The notes: a model not told the origin generated them from the sequence alone. Positions 45,774-54,974 are shown, numbered from the stretch's first letter. The stretch is 64,000 bases of DNA from Desulfopila aestuarii DSM 18488 (GCA_945863875.1 CAMBBS010000016.1:41650-105649), one strand, 5' to 3'. Numbers and translations are program-made.

Positions 45774-47237
45774 ATGGTATCTCCCCCGACAATACTTTTT
45801 GCAGACAGGCAGGCAGATGGACTCTCCGCCGTGGCAGATACGCTCGATTTACAGTTCACCTGCACCATTGATCATGTGTTCACCGAGCAGGATCTTGACG
45901 CGGCATTACGGACACATTCGATCACCATCCTGGTCATTGATCTCTACTTTGCCGGCAACGACAATGAATTATCACTTATCACCGCACTGAAGAAAAGCCA
46001 TCCGGACACGCTTATAGTTCCTATCATTCCTGCCGGATGTCCACACTTCATCAGACAGGTGCTGGACCTCGATCTCTTCCACTTCATTCATCGGCCGATC
46101 GACCCGGTGGAAACGACTTTGGCGTTAAGAAGAGCATACGAGGCGCTGCCATCCGCCGGGAAGCTACAAAAACAACCGGACAAGCCGAAACATGTACCGT
46201 TTCACGGAATGATCGGGGCCAGCCGGCCGATGCGCCAGCTCTTTGACCTGATTACCCGGGTGGCCGAAGATGATATTTCCACCGTTCTCATCAGGGGGGA
46301 ATCAGGAACCGGCAAAGAGATGGTTGCAAAGGCCATCCATGCAGAGAGTAAAAGACGCGGCAAAAATTTTGTGCCGGTAAACTGTGCGGCGATACCCGAT
46401 GACCTTCTCGAGAGCGAGCTCTTCGGCTACACGAAAGGTGCTTTTACCGGGGCAACAGCCAACAAACCCGGCAGAATCCAGTATGCCGACCAGGGAACAC
46501 TCTTTCTCGATGAAATCGGCGACATGAAATCAGCCCTGCAGGCCAAACTGCTGCGGGTCATCCAGGAAAAAGAATTTGAGCCGGTTGGTGCTTTTCAAGC
46601 CGTTCCGGTCAATACCCGTATTCTCGCGGCGACCCATTGCGACCTCGAGAAAATGGTCAGTGAAGGGCGGTTCAGGGAGGACCTCTACTATCGTCTCAGT
46701 GTCGTTCCTCTGCATATTCCCACACTGAGAGAAAGACCCGAAGACATTCCCCTTCTGATCGATGCTTTTTTTGAAAAATTCGCCGAAAACCGCGGTAGAG
46801 AACGGTTCACTTTTGCACCCCGGGCGCTGGCGGCAATTCTTCATTACCAATGGCGCGGCAATGTGCGGGAGCTCGAGAACCTCATCCAGCATATGACCAT
46901 TCTCTACAGCGGCAGGCAGGTCGAGTTGAAAGATCTCCCGGAAAAATTCCATGGTGTCGTCATTCCGGAGATGGAGGACGTCACTCTCGAGAATGGCGCC
47001 ATGGAGCAAGCCACAGGCCAAGCCGGCCAGCAGGCGGCTGTACAGCATGTTGCCTGGGAAAACGGCACGATTGATTTCAACGGGCTGATCAATGATTTTG
47101 AGACCCAGCTCATTGTCCAGGCCCTGAAATTCACCGATGGCAACAAGAAAGAGGCCGCCCGTTTATTAAATCTCAAGCGAACAACCCTGCTGGAGAAGAT
47201 AAAGAAAAAAGATATCGCCGGCGACTGGGACAAATAA
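45774..47237 (+). CDS. Sigma54-dependent activator with degenerate receiver (FleQ/FlrC-like)
   Basis: A 487-residue bacterial enhancer-binding protein. The first 120 residues have receiver topology; Asp56 (LVIDLYF) is kept, but the acidic pocket reads ADRQAD and the conserved Lys is Arg107 (IHRPID). Control by phosphorylation is therefore doubtful. The AAA+ domain is complete: Walker A GESGTGK at 175-181, sigma54-contacting GAFTGA at 222-227, and LFLDEIGDM as Walker B. A FIS-type HTH ends the protein (KKEAARLLNLKRTTLLEKIK). Its place in the flagellar/chemotaxis region suggests it drives flagellar promoters. No sigma54 promoter was identified by eye. Start ATG 45774 has no clear ribosome site. 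Confidence 0.9.
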   Translation: MVSPPTILFADRQADGLSAVADTLDLQFTCTIDHVFTEQDLDAALRTHSITILVIDLYFAGNDNELSLITALKKSHPDTLIVPIIPAGCPHFIRQVLDLDLFHFIHRPIDPVETTLALRRAYEALPSAGKLQKQPDKPKHVPFHGMIGASRPMRQLFDLITRVAEDDISTVLIRGESGTGKEMVAKAIHAESKRRGKNFVPVNCAAIPDDLLESELFGYTKGAFTGATANKPGRIQYADQGTLFLDEIGDMKSALQAKLLRVIQEKEFEPVGAFQAVPVNTRILAATHCDLEKMVSEGRFREDLYYRLSVVPLHIPTLRERPEDIPLLIDAFFEKFAENRGRERFTFAPRALAAILHYQWRGNVRELENLIQHMTILYSGRQVELKDLPEKFHGVVIPEMEDVTLENGAMEQATGQAGQQAAVQHVAWENGTIDFNGLINDFETQLIVQALKFTDGNKKEAARLLNLKRTTLLEKIKKKDIAGDWDK

Positions 47238-47239
47238 AC

Positions 47240-47265
47240 GCCGGGAAAAAACCCTTTTCGCCGGC
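47240..47265. terminator. Candidate bidirectional terminator between sigma54 activator and triple-CheC gene
   Basis: Inverted repeat GCCGGGAAAA (47240-47249) / TTTTC-G-CCGGC (47255-47265), with a one-base bulge and a five-base loop. It lies between convergent stops. No following T tract. Confidence 0.35.
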
Positions 47266-47267
47266 TG

Positions 47268-49790
47268 TCAGGCGGCAAGTTCAAGCAAATTATTGTTCAG
47301 ATTTTCTGTAATATCCCCTTCCGAGGCAGGTGTCAGCAATATATCCCGGACACCATATTTAACGGCCTTGATCACCTTCGTTCTCGTCCAGCCCGGTCCG
47401 GCGGCTATCAGCGGTACGGAACATGCCGAACTGACTTTTATCGCCACCCCAAAGGCCTGCTCATTGACATCGCGCATTACCAGATAGATTGCTCTCAGGT
47501 TACCGGGAATGTAGTTGTGCAGATTGTCCTTAAAAGAGAGCGTCTTGACGAAATATCCGGCATTGCCGAGAACCGCTGCAATCTTTGCCACTTCTGGTTC
47601 ATCGTCGCCGACCACAAGAATATCTAACGATTTCCGATCATTTTTTTCAATTTTCTGCGCGGACCGGCTGTCGGTCTGTTCTTCATCCGAGCCTGCCTGG
47701 CCAATGGCGGCTGTGTCTTCTTTGTCGCCGACAGGAACACTGCCCGGTCTCAGCCCGCCGAGCTGCAGCAGCTCAGCGGGGAAAAGGAGGTTTACCTTGC
47801 CAAGTGCGGCACCGCCAAGGGTCAGGTCCATCCGGCTCAGGTAGTAGTCCTGATCCGGTATCGGTTTATCGGCAGCAATGTCGACTTTCATGGGGGCGAC
47901 CTGCTGCAGGCCGGTTTTTACGAAACGAATGCGTTTGGCGTACTGCTCTTCAAAAACCGCCGTATACACCCCGGCAATGATGTTGGCGATTTCGCCGTAG
48001 GCATCCTGCGTGTCCGCACTGAACTCTTCCTCACCAACCACCGATTCAAGTTCGCCGGCAGGAAGCATAATGAGTGTGCCACCGATTCGGATGGCATCGC
48101 GCAGACCAACCGACAGATAGCTTGTTCCTTCAAGCTCACCAACCACATCCAGGTCGGCAATGATCTGCCTGCCGGACACCTCATCAAAAAAGAACTGTTC
48201 TTTACTGACAAGGATGTTTTCAAGATGGGTCAATGTAACGTCGGTGCCGAGAAGAGCGCTTACCTCCTCGGCCATTTTGTCCTTACAGGAAGAGAGGATC
48301 TTATCTACCCGTATTTTATGCTTCTTGACATCCGGTTGCGCCACCTTGACCGAAGCGTCCTTCCCCGATCCGCCGGCAGCTGCACCTTCTAAGTTTTGCT
48401 CTTTTTCGGGTGGGGCCTGGCTCCCTGCAGCAGAGCCACTTTCGATTGATTTGGCGGCGGGTGTTTCCTCTTCTGTTTTTTCCAGCAGTGCCTCAAGGCG
48501 GAGCATTTCTGCCGGAAAAAGCATATGCATCTTGCCAAGCGGCTTTCCGGATACCGCCATGGCCATACTGCTCGTGTAATATTTTTTATCCGGCAGAGGT
48601 TCGTCGGAGGCGGTATCGACCTTGGCCGGAACCACTTCGCTGAGTCCCTTGCGGATGAATCTGAGTTTCTGGTTGTACTGTTCTTCAAAAACGGCAGTAT
48701 ACACACCGGATATAATGTTGGCTATTTCTCCGTAGGCATCGCGGGCATCTTCACTAAAATCTTCTTCCTTGATGACATTTTCCAGTTCGGCCGGGGGAAG
48801 CATGATGAGTATGCCGCCAAGGTGGATGGCGTCTTTCATACTGACCGCCAGATAACTTTTCCCCTGCACCTCGCCCGCCACTTCCAGCTCGGCCAGGACC
48901 TGACGTCCGGCAACATGGTCGAGAAAAAATTCTTCCTTGCCAAGGAATTTATTTTCCGGAGCACTCAGGGTGATGTCTGCGCCGATGAGTGCGGATACCT
49001 CGGCGCCTATCTTCTTCTGACATTCAACGAGAAGACTATTGACCTTTTTCCTCTGTTTCTCGACATCAAACCGTGGCCCGACGGGTGCTTTGCCTTGTGG
49101 TTCAGTACCTTGTTTTTCCTCTGATTGCGACCGGAAGCCATCTGGCTCTTTCAAACCGCTGTCTTTGGCAACAGCCTCGGGTTCACCGGGGGCGACGTCC
49201 GCCTCGTCCGGCTTGCCTTCTTCCTGCAGACCGAAAATGGCGGCCGGCATGAGCATGACCATGTCGCCCATCTGCTTTCCATCAAGAACCATGGAACTGG
49301 AGACCTGGTAATATGTCTGGTTTTCTACCGGGCTGTCCCCGGCAATATCAACCTTGGACGGGAGGAGGAGTTCCTGTTCCTTGCGGACAAAGCGACAGGA
49401 TTTCGGATACATCTCCTCAAAATCCTTGGTGAAGGAACCAGCAATGATATTGGCTATCTCACCATAAGAGTCTTCAACCTCCTCACTGTATTCCTCTCGG
49501 CCGATCACCTCTTCCAGTTCGCCGGCGGGCAACATGATAAGCGTACCGCCGAGACGAATAGCATCCTTGACACCCAGCAGCAGACAGCCTTTTCCGGTTA
49601 TTTCGCCGGTTATATCCATCAGGGCACAGATCTGTTTTCCCTGCCGGCCTTCAAAGGCGGCTTCTTTCGTTACTACTTTATTGTCTCCACCAATCAGCTT
49701 GAAATCAGCGCCGAGCAGGGCGCCGACCTCGTCCTGTATTCTCGCCTCAACAGCCTTGATTATCTTGTCTATGCGTTTTTGCTGATTCAT
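47268..49790 (-). CDS. 840-residue protein with three CheC/CheX-like units and a degenerate receiver
   Basis: Three tandem repeats of about 190 residues (roughly 1-188, 245-432 and 490-677) are separated by acidic linkers. Each has the D-x3-E-x2-N motif of CheC/CheX/FliY phosphatases at almost constant spacing: DSYGEIAN 107-114, DAYGEIAN 351-358, DAYGEIAN 596-603. Each also has an LGG-LIMLP turn before it (for example 80-88). The Pro that usually follows about 22 residues later is not at that place in any copy. Residues 720-840 look like a receiver: LDILVVGDDEPEV opens it and LVMRDVNE gives the Asp position, but the conserved Lys is missing. No signal peptide. The start has no clear ribosome site. 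Its neighbours are cheX, cheX and cheY, so a role in removing phosphate from CheY or in sensing is likely, not shown. Confidence 0.8.
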   Translation of the reverse strand: MNQQKRIDKIIKAVEARIQDEVGALLGADFKLIGGDNKVVTKEAAFEGRQGKQICALMDITGEITGKGCLLLGVKDAIRLGGTLIMLPAGELEEVIGREEYSEEVEDSYGEIANIIAGSFTKDFEEMYPKSCRFVRKEQELLLPSKVDIAGDSPVENQTYYQVSSSMVLDGKQMGDMVMLMPAAIFGLQEEGKPDEADVAPGEPEAVAKDSGLKEPDGFRSQSEEKQGTEPQGKAPVGPRFDVEKQRKKVNSLLVECQKKIGAEVSALIGADITLSAPENKFLGKEEFFLDHVAGRQVLAELEVAGEVQGKSYLAVSMKDAIHLGGILIMLPPAELENVIKEEDFSEDARDAYGEIANIISGVYTAVFEEQYNQKLRFIRKGLSEVVPAKVDTASDEPLPDKKYYTSSMAMAVSGKPLGKMHMLFPAEMLRLEALLEKTEEETPAAKSIESGSAAGSQAPPEKEQNLEGAAAGGSGKDASVKVAQPDVKKHKIRVDKILSSCKDKMAEEVSALLGTDVTLTHLENILVSKEQFFFDEVSGRQIIADLDVVGELEGTSYLSVGLRDAIRIGGTLIMLPAGELESVVGEEEFSADTQDAYGEIANIIAGVYTAVFEEQYAKRIRFVKTGLQQVAPMKVDIAADKPIPDQDYYLSRMDLTLGGAALGKVNLLFPAELLQLGGLRPGSVPVGDKEDTAAIGQAGSDEEQTDSRSAQKIEKNDRKSLDILVVGDDEPEVAKIAAVLGNAGYFVKTLSFKDNLHNYIPGNLRAIYLVMRDVNEQAFGVAIKVSSACSVPLIAAGPGWTRTKVIKAVKYGVRDILLTPASEGDITENLNNNLLELAA

Positions 49791-49898
49791 AAAAGAAAGG
49801 GGTCAGAGATCGTTGGGTACCTGCAATCAGTTGTACTCAGTACTTCTTATCGGCGGCAAGGCACGAAGGATTTACCTCAAGAAGCACATTTATCAGGC

Positions 49899-50372
49899 TT
49901 ATGCGTTAACAACATACATGAGTTCCACCCAAAAGATCGCATCGGCCATTTTCAAGGGAACAATTATTCTCTTTGCATCGGCAATGCCACTGACATAGAA
50001 TGATTCCCCGACAATAGATGTCGGGATGGCCAGTTCAACGTTGATACCTATTTTCGCATAGGAAACCTTCAAGTTTCCAGCGACCATATTGGCAATTTCT
50101 CCAATGGCATCCTTCACATCATCGTTGAGTTCATCGACATCCATGCCGAGAAACGCGCCGGTAATCGCTTTAGCCACCGACGCAGGACAGTGAATGGCCA
50201 GCAAGCCGCGGATTCCACCGCCAAGCCCAATCATGCTCGTCAGATTGGATTGAATGGCGCATTTTTTATTCTCGATAACCGCTTCACTTTCAAGATCGAC
50301 CATCAGCATGGTGGAAAACACGTCCTGCGTCCCGCTGATAATTTCATTTCCTATACTGAACATCTCGGCCAT
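49899..50372 (-). CDS. cheX: CheX-like phosphatase, second copy
   Basis: A 157-residue single-domain CheX-like protein. The motif DAIGEIANMVAGNLK gives D-x3-E-x2-N and P follows 22 residues after the Asn (NVELAIP), as in active CheX. The rest (IISGTQDVFSTMLMVDL, LTSMIGLGGGIRGLLAIHCP, GAFLGMDVDELN) matches the CheX fold. It would dephosphorylate CheY. The start follows AAGGATC. It is between the first cheX and the triple-unit gene, all minus strand. Confidence 0.88.
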   Translation of the reverse strand: MAEMFSIGNEIISGTQDVFSTMLMVDLESEAVIENKKCAIQSNLTSMIGLGGGIRGLLAIHCPASVAKAITGAFLGMDVDELNDDVKDAIGEIANMVAGNLKVSYAKIGINVELAIPTSIVGESFYVSGIADAKRIIVPLKMADAIFWVELMYVVNA

Positions 50373-50456
50373 AATTCTGATCCTTGGCGTTAAAAAAGAA
50401 ACAGGCAGAATCTAAAATTTTGACACTGCCCGTTCCTTTTTACCTTTTAACTATTT

Positions 50457-50912
50457 TTATTTTTCCAGTTGCAGGTCGATGGCAAATTCTCCGGCAGCAC
50501 AGTGGAAAGGAATAATAATTCTTTCAGCCTCTTTGGTCGGTTGGAAATCATAGTTCTGTCCGGTAATCGTTGAGGGCAGGGAGAGACTTATGTCTCTGCC
50601 GTTTTCCGAGAGAATCGACTTCACATTGCCACCGAGCATATTGGCCAGCTCCCCGACAGCATCCTCGACATCTTCATTCATTTCAATGACATCCATTCCG
50701 AGAAAGGCACTGGTGATGGCCATGGCGACCTTGTTGGGTATATGTATTGCCAGGACCCCTTTATGGGTGCCTGCCAGTCCGATAACGCCCGAGATACTCT
50801 CCTTCAAGGCCATGCTTTTGGTCGTCTGTTCACCATGTACAGCGATTTCCATCATCATCATTGAGGAAAATATTTCTTTCGCGGACTCGATGATTTTTTC
50901 ACTTAGTTCCAC
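50457..50912 (-). CDS. cheX: CheX-like phosphatase, first copy
   Basis: A 151-residue CheX-like protein. DAVGELANMLGGNVK gives the D-x3-E-x2-N motif and the Pro follows 22 residues after the Asn (ISLSLP). The GVIGLAGTHKGVLAIHIP and TSAFLGMDVIEMN segments parallel the second copy. The start is set at GTG 50912, six bases after AAGGAG; the TTG two codons earlier sits directly against that site. It begins 58 bases after the cheY stop. Confidence 0.88.
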   Translation of the reverse strand: MELSEKIIESAKEIFSSMMMMEIAVHGEQTTKSMALKESISGVIGLAGTHKGVLAIHIPNKVAMAITSAFLGMDVIEMNEDVEDAVGELANMLGGNVKSILSENGRDISLSLPSTITGQNYDFQPTKEAERIIIPFHCAAGEFAIDLQLEK

Positions 50913-50970
50913 ACCCAACTCCTTTATATCCCATGTGATTTACAGTTTTCTTACAGTGACTTACAGTGAC

Positions 50971-51342
50971 TTACAGTAAAGGCCCAAGCACCTCATTGAC
51001 CTTATCCGGGGTAAAGGGCTTCTTGATGGCGCCGACGGCGCCAAGGGATTTCGCCTCGCCGATAATATCGTCACCGGTTTCAGTGGAAATCATCAACACC
51101 GGAATGTTTTTTATGCCGGGACGGTTCGCCTTTTCTCTGAGAAAGGCAATACCGTCCATATTGGGCATGTTTATATCACTCAACACAATATCAACATGTT
51201 GATTTTCAAGGACATCAAGCGCTTCCAGACCATCAGCCGCCTCAAAAATGTTATCGAAGTCAATACCGGCCTGCCGAAGTGACCGGCCGATAATTTTTCT
51301 CATTGTGCTTGAATCATCGACTAACAGTACGTTCTTTCCCAT
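50971..51342 (-). CDS. cheY: Chemotaxis response regulator CheY
   Basis: A 123-residue single-domain receiver. Acidic pocket VDDSSTMRK, phospho-acceptor in VLSDINMPNMDG, Thr/Ser in VLMISTE and Lys in AIKKPFTPDK are all intact. It would carry the signal from CheA to the flagellar motor. ATG 51342 follows ACAGGAGAAACAC, so the longer open frame upstream is not used. It heads the minus-strand cheY-cheX-cheX-triple-CheC unit, divergent from the flagellar genes. Confidence 0.93.
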   Translation of the reverse strand: MGKNVLLVDDSSTMRKIIGRSLRQAGIDFDNIFEAADGLEALDVLENQHVDIVLSDINMPNMDGIAFLREKANRPGIKNIPVLMISTETGDDIIGEAKSLGAVGAIKKPFTPDKVNEVLGPLL

Positions 51343-51626
51343 GTGTTTCTCCTGTATTAATATGATGCATAGATCATTCCCAAAAATTGTTCTCATCATA
51401 GTATCAAGAAGTCATTCAAAAAATCAAATAACTAATGGAGAAAAGAAGGCTCTCGGTGTTTTTTTGTTATCAATTGCTTTCGTGTGCAATCACCCGTGTG
51501 TCATTATTTTGTCACCTGGCGGCGTTTTCCATCAACAAACTGTCACGCGTTGGCGCCCGGCCAGAACAACCGGAGAATTGGGACAAAAAAAAGATGCATG
51601 GAATATTTTTTGCATATAGTTTTACC

Positions 51627-54035
51627 ATGAAACGATTACTTGCATGCATACTCCTCTGGCTCACCGTTCTCCACTGTACAGCTGACGCGTCCGAGCTCAT
51701 CAAGGTGTCAAGAATAGACAGAAAGGATATCGTTCAGTTCTATTTCACCTTTGATGTCCCCCCCGAGTTCAGCAGTATCAGAAGCGAGAGACGTATCGAT
51801 CTTGAGTTTTTCAAAACCACCAGCGCGCCTTCCGTGTCCCTGGGCAGCCCCGACAAGGACATTGTCAAAATATTGCCACGCCCGGCAGAAGACAAATTTA
51901 TTTTATCTCTTTTCTTTCGATATCGACCACAGGACCATAAACTGACGAGAAGCAGCGACGGCAAATTGGTCTTTGAGGTAGTGCTTGGCAATGAATACAG
52001 TAATTCCTATCAAGACCTGGCCGACAGGCTCAAAGGGCTGACGGTTCTAGAATCAGCCCCGCTCGATGCCTTAAACCCTTATCTGCAATCGCCTTATGCC
52101 AAAGACTGGCCGTCGTTTTTTTCTCGATACGAATCACCGGTTGCAATAGACATCCCCGTCAAATTCAGTTATCCGCCGTTTCCGCTTATCAGCTTGCTCC
52201 CCCCGGGAGGAGAGACAAACCTTCAGCTCCTCACTGCTGAAATGCTTGATTTGGCCAGGCTGAATCTTTGGGATGATCTGGCCAAGAAATTACTGGAATC
52301 GGTACAAAACAGTCAGGATGTCGAGGCAAAAAAACTCCTCGCTCTGACCTATGGCGAAGTATTGAGCAGAACCGGAAATTTTGCCGATGCATTCAGACAA
52401 CTCTACCTGCTGAAAGAGCAATACGGCAACGAGCTCCTCGGCACCTATGCCAAATATCTGTTAATTCATCTGGGGTCTGTGCACGAAGATCCCTATTTAG
52501 CCGAAAGCAACTACACATTACTGGAACCATCGATCAGCAATACCCTTCCCCTGGCGCCATACTTTCTCCTGTCCCAGATCGAGACAGCCCTGGCCACCGC
52601 CAATTATGCACGGCTCAACCATCTGTTACTGAGAGAGGATGTCGCCTTGCCACAACAGGTTGCGGAAATAGTCCAAATTCGGCAGGCCGATTACTGGTAT
52701 GCCATTCATCAGCCGATAAAAGCCAAAGCGGCATATCAGCTCCAGGCGGCTTCCCAGATGCTGCAGACCATGCCCTATTCGCTCGCCGCCTCCTGTCATA
52801 TTTATTATGACCTGCAGAAATTCGCCGAGGCCGCCACCTGCTACAACACCCTGTCGACATTGGTCTCCGACGAGACCCTGCTTGGTCTCATCGACTACAG
52901 AAAAAACATGTCGAAGCTTCACACCCCTGGCCAGACTGCACTCATTGACGAATTTTCCCGCATTGAAAAGAACTTTCCCGGCACGGAACCAGCATATCGG
53001 GCAGCATTAAAGAAAAACGACCTGCTCTTTCTGCAGGACAGGACCTGGGGGCTGGAGGCAACAGCACATTACGCCGGCATAGCGCAAAAGGCCAATTCCC
53101 GTCCCCTTCGTGAAGAAGCCTTGTTCAAACAGGCCCTGGTACATGCGCTCCTTGATGACAAGACCACGTCTGTTCAGCTGCTCCAGCTATTTCTGCGTGA
53201 ATTTCTGACGGGGGATGTCAGAATATCGGCGCAGGCCCTGCTCATCGACCTGCTGCCGGGCGAAATAAAACGGCTGGTTGACAACCAGGAATATATCCAG
53301 GCACTTGTTCTGGCCAAAAAAAACAAGGATCTTTTCCAGAAAAAATGGATCGACAATACGTTTCTCGTCGATATTGCCAAGGCCTATAACCGCATAGGCA
53401 TTTATGATGAAGCCCAGAAACTGTATCTCTATCTCATCGAAATAATGCCCGTCGACCAGAGAGAAGATCTTTTTTTACCGATGATTCAGGCAACTTTTGA
53501 TCACGGCAACTATTCTTTAGTCGACGACTACGCGGCCCAGTACAGCTACACCTATCCGGCTGGCCGGCACACCGACCAAGTGCTTTTCTTCCGCCTGCAG
53601 TCTTTGGTCGCCGATGAACGGCTGAGCGATGCCCTGCGAATTTTACCCGAGCCCCTTCCGGAAAACATTGCCATCTATGAACTGGCGGCCGCACTGTTTT
53701 TCAGAACGGACGACTACGAAAAATGCCTTGATGTCGCAAAAAGACTCGCTCGCCTAAAAAACCCCCTCTCGCATACAGAACAGTATATGCTCGCCGAAAG
53801 CCTCTGCCGGACAGGTTTATTTGCCGAGGCGGAACAGGCCTTTATGGCCATCGGCAAAGAAAGTGGCTTTTACCAGCAGAGCCTGTACCGGCTGGCCGAA
53901 CTTGCCCGCCGGGATAAAAACGAGAAAAAAGCGCTAAGCCTCTTTGAGAAACTTGTCGAAACAGAAGAAAACAGCCTGTGGAAACAATATGCGGAACGAG
54001 AATTGCAGCTCGCCTTGCAGGCGGCCCGCCTGTAA
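51627..54035 (+). CDS. Periplasmic TPR-like repeat protein preceding flgB
   Basis: About 802 residues with a Sec signal peptide (MKRLLACILLWLTVLHCTADA). The N-terminal 150 residues are beta-rich (VSRIDRKDIVQFYFTFDVPP). The remainder is a long all-helical array with tetratricopeptide-like repeats: LTYGEVLSRTGNFADAFRQL, AKAYNRIGIYDEAQKLYLYL and YMLAESLCRTGLFAEAEQAF. No lipobox (VLHC). The frame is open to 51435; ATG 51594 is an alternative start. First gene of the plus-strand flagellar cluster and 53 bases before flgB, so it may scaffold or assemble the basal body or stator. I do not recognise a named family. Confidence 0.75.
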   Translation: MKRLLACILLWLTVLHCTADASELIKVSRIDRKDIVQFYFTFDVPPEFSSIRSERRIDLEFFKTTSAPSVSLGSPDKDIVKILPRPAEDKFILSLFFRYRPQDHKLTRSSDGKLVFEVVLGNEYSNSYQDLADRLKGLTVLESAPLDALNPYLQSPYAKDWPSFFSRYESPVAIDIPVKFSYPPFPLISLLPPGGETNLQLLTAEMLDLARLNLWDDLAKKLLESVQNSQDVEAKKLLALTYGEVLSRTGNFADAFRQLYLLKEQYGNELLGTYAKYLLIHLGSVHEDPYLAESNYTLLEPSISNTLPLAPYFLLSQIETALATANYARLNHLLLREDVALPQQVAEIVQIRQADYWYAIHQPIKAKAAYQLQAASQMLQTMPYSLAASCHIYYDLQKFAEAATCYNTLSTLVSDETLLGLIDYRKNMSKLHTPGQTALIDEFSRIEKNFPGTEPAYRAALKKNDLLFLQDRTWGLEATAHYAGIAQKANSRPLREEALFKQALVHALLDDKTTSVQLLQLFLREFLTGDVRISAQALLIDLLPGEIKRLVDNQEYIQALVLAKKNKDLFQKKWIDNTFLVDIAKAYNRIGIYDEAQKLYLYLIEIMPVDQREDLFLPMIQATFDHGNYSLVDDYAAQYSYTYPAGRHTDQVLFFRLQSLVADERLSDALRILPEPLPENIAIYELAAALFFRTDDYEKCLDVAKRLARLKNPLSHTEQYMLAESLCRTGLFAEAEQAFMAIGKESGFYQQSLYRLAELARRDKNEKKALSLFEKLVETEENSLWKQYAERELQLALQAARL

Positions 54036-54088
54036 GGCGAGCTTTTAATTGCAAATGAATTTCCAGAACACCACAGCCGGGAGGACAA

Positions 54089-54505
54089 ATGGATCCATTA
54101 AGACCTTTTGACAGCAACATGCAGCTTCTGAGCAAGGTCTTGGATCTGCGGGCGGAAAAAGCCCAGGTGATTTCCTCGAACATTGCCAACGCCGAAACCC
54201 CCGGATATTCGCCGTCGAGATTTGCTTTTGAAGAAGATCTGGCCCATGCCATCGGCAGACCGAATAGTCTCCCGCTCGCCACCTCTGACGAAGTGCATAT
54301 CTCGCTTGGCCCGGCCAATTTCAATTCGGTCAGCGGCAAAATACGCACCGTCGAAGACCAGTCGGGCCTTGGCGACGGCAACGGCGTGAGCGTCGACCAG
54401 GAAATGCTCGCCCTTTCGGAAAATGAACTGCTGTATGAGACAACCGCCCAGCTCCTGAAAAAGAAACTTACCCTTCTCAAACATGTCATATCCGGTGGGC
54501 AATAA
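54089..54505 (+). CDS. flgB: Flagellar proximal rod protein FlgB
   Basis: A 138-residue rod subunit. It starts with the flg-family N-terminal helix (LLSKVLDLRAEKAQVISSNI, then ANAETPGYSPSRF), has the SVDQEMLALSENELLYETT helix and ends in the C-terminal helix. No signal peptide: it is exported by the flagellar type III apparatus. The start follows GGGAGGAC. First of a run of rod genes, flgB-flgC-fliE. Confidence 0.94.
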   Translation: MDPLRPFDSNMQLLSKVLDLRAEKAQVISSNIANAETPGYSPSRFAFEEDLAHAIGRPNSLPLATSDEVHISLGPANFNSVSGKIRTVEDQSGLGDGNGVSVDQEMLALSENELLYETTAQLLKKKLTLLKHVISGGQ

Positions 54506-54542
54506 TACCGGTACCGGGCAATAACTCTCACGAGGAATTTTC

Positions 54543-54974
54543 ATGGATATTTTGAACACCTTTCGAATCAGCGGCTCCGCACTGCAGGCCCAGAGCATCC
54601 GGCTGAACACCATCAGTGCCAACCTTGCCAATGTCGAGACTACCTCGACTCCCGAAGGCGGTCCTTACAAAAAAAAGTCCGTCAATTTTCAGTCCGCTCC
54701 GCTCAGTTTCCAAGAGGAGCTTGCAGGAAACATGAAAAAAGGAGTGCAGGGGGTACAGGTGACGAAAATTACCGAGGACACCACACCGCCAAGAAAAGTA
54801 TACAATCCATCACATCCTGACGCCCAGGAAGACGGCTATGTGGAAATGCCCAATATCAGCGTGCTCGAAGAGATGGTTGACATGATGTCCGCCACCCGGT
54901 CCTATCAGGCGAATGTGACGAGTATAAAAATGGCCAAGAGAATGGCAATGAAGGCCCTGGAAATCGGGAGATAA
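54543..54974 (+). CDS. flgC: Flagellar proximal rod protein FlgC
   Basis: A 143-residue rod subunit. The N-terminal motif (ISGSALQAQSIRLNTISANL, then ANVETTSTPEGGPYKKK) and the C-terminal PNISVLEEMVDMMSATRSYQ are the family's two signatures. The start follows CACGAGGA. It sits between flgB and fliE with short gaps. Confidence 0.95.
   Translation: MDILNTFRISGSALQAQSIRLNTISANLANVETTSTPEGGPYKKKSVNFQSAPLSFQEELAGNMKKGVQGVQVTKITEDTTPPRKVYNPSHPDAQEDGYVEMPNISVLEEMVDMMSATRSYQANVTSIKMAKRMAMKALEIGR

Noticed and set aside
51627..54035. Lipoprotein signal in the periplasmic repeat protein
   Set aside because: The Cys is preceded by VLH, not by the small residue a lipobox needs. A normal Sec signal fits better.
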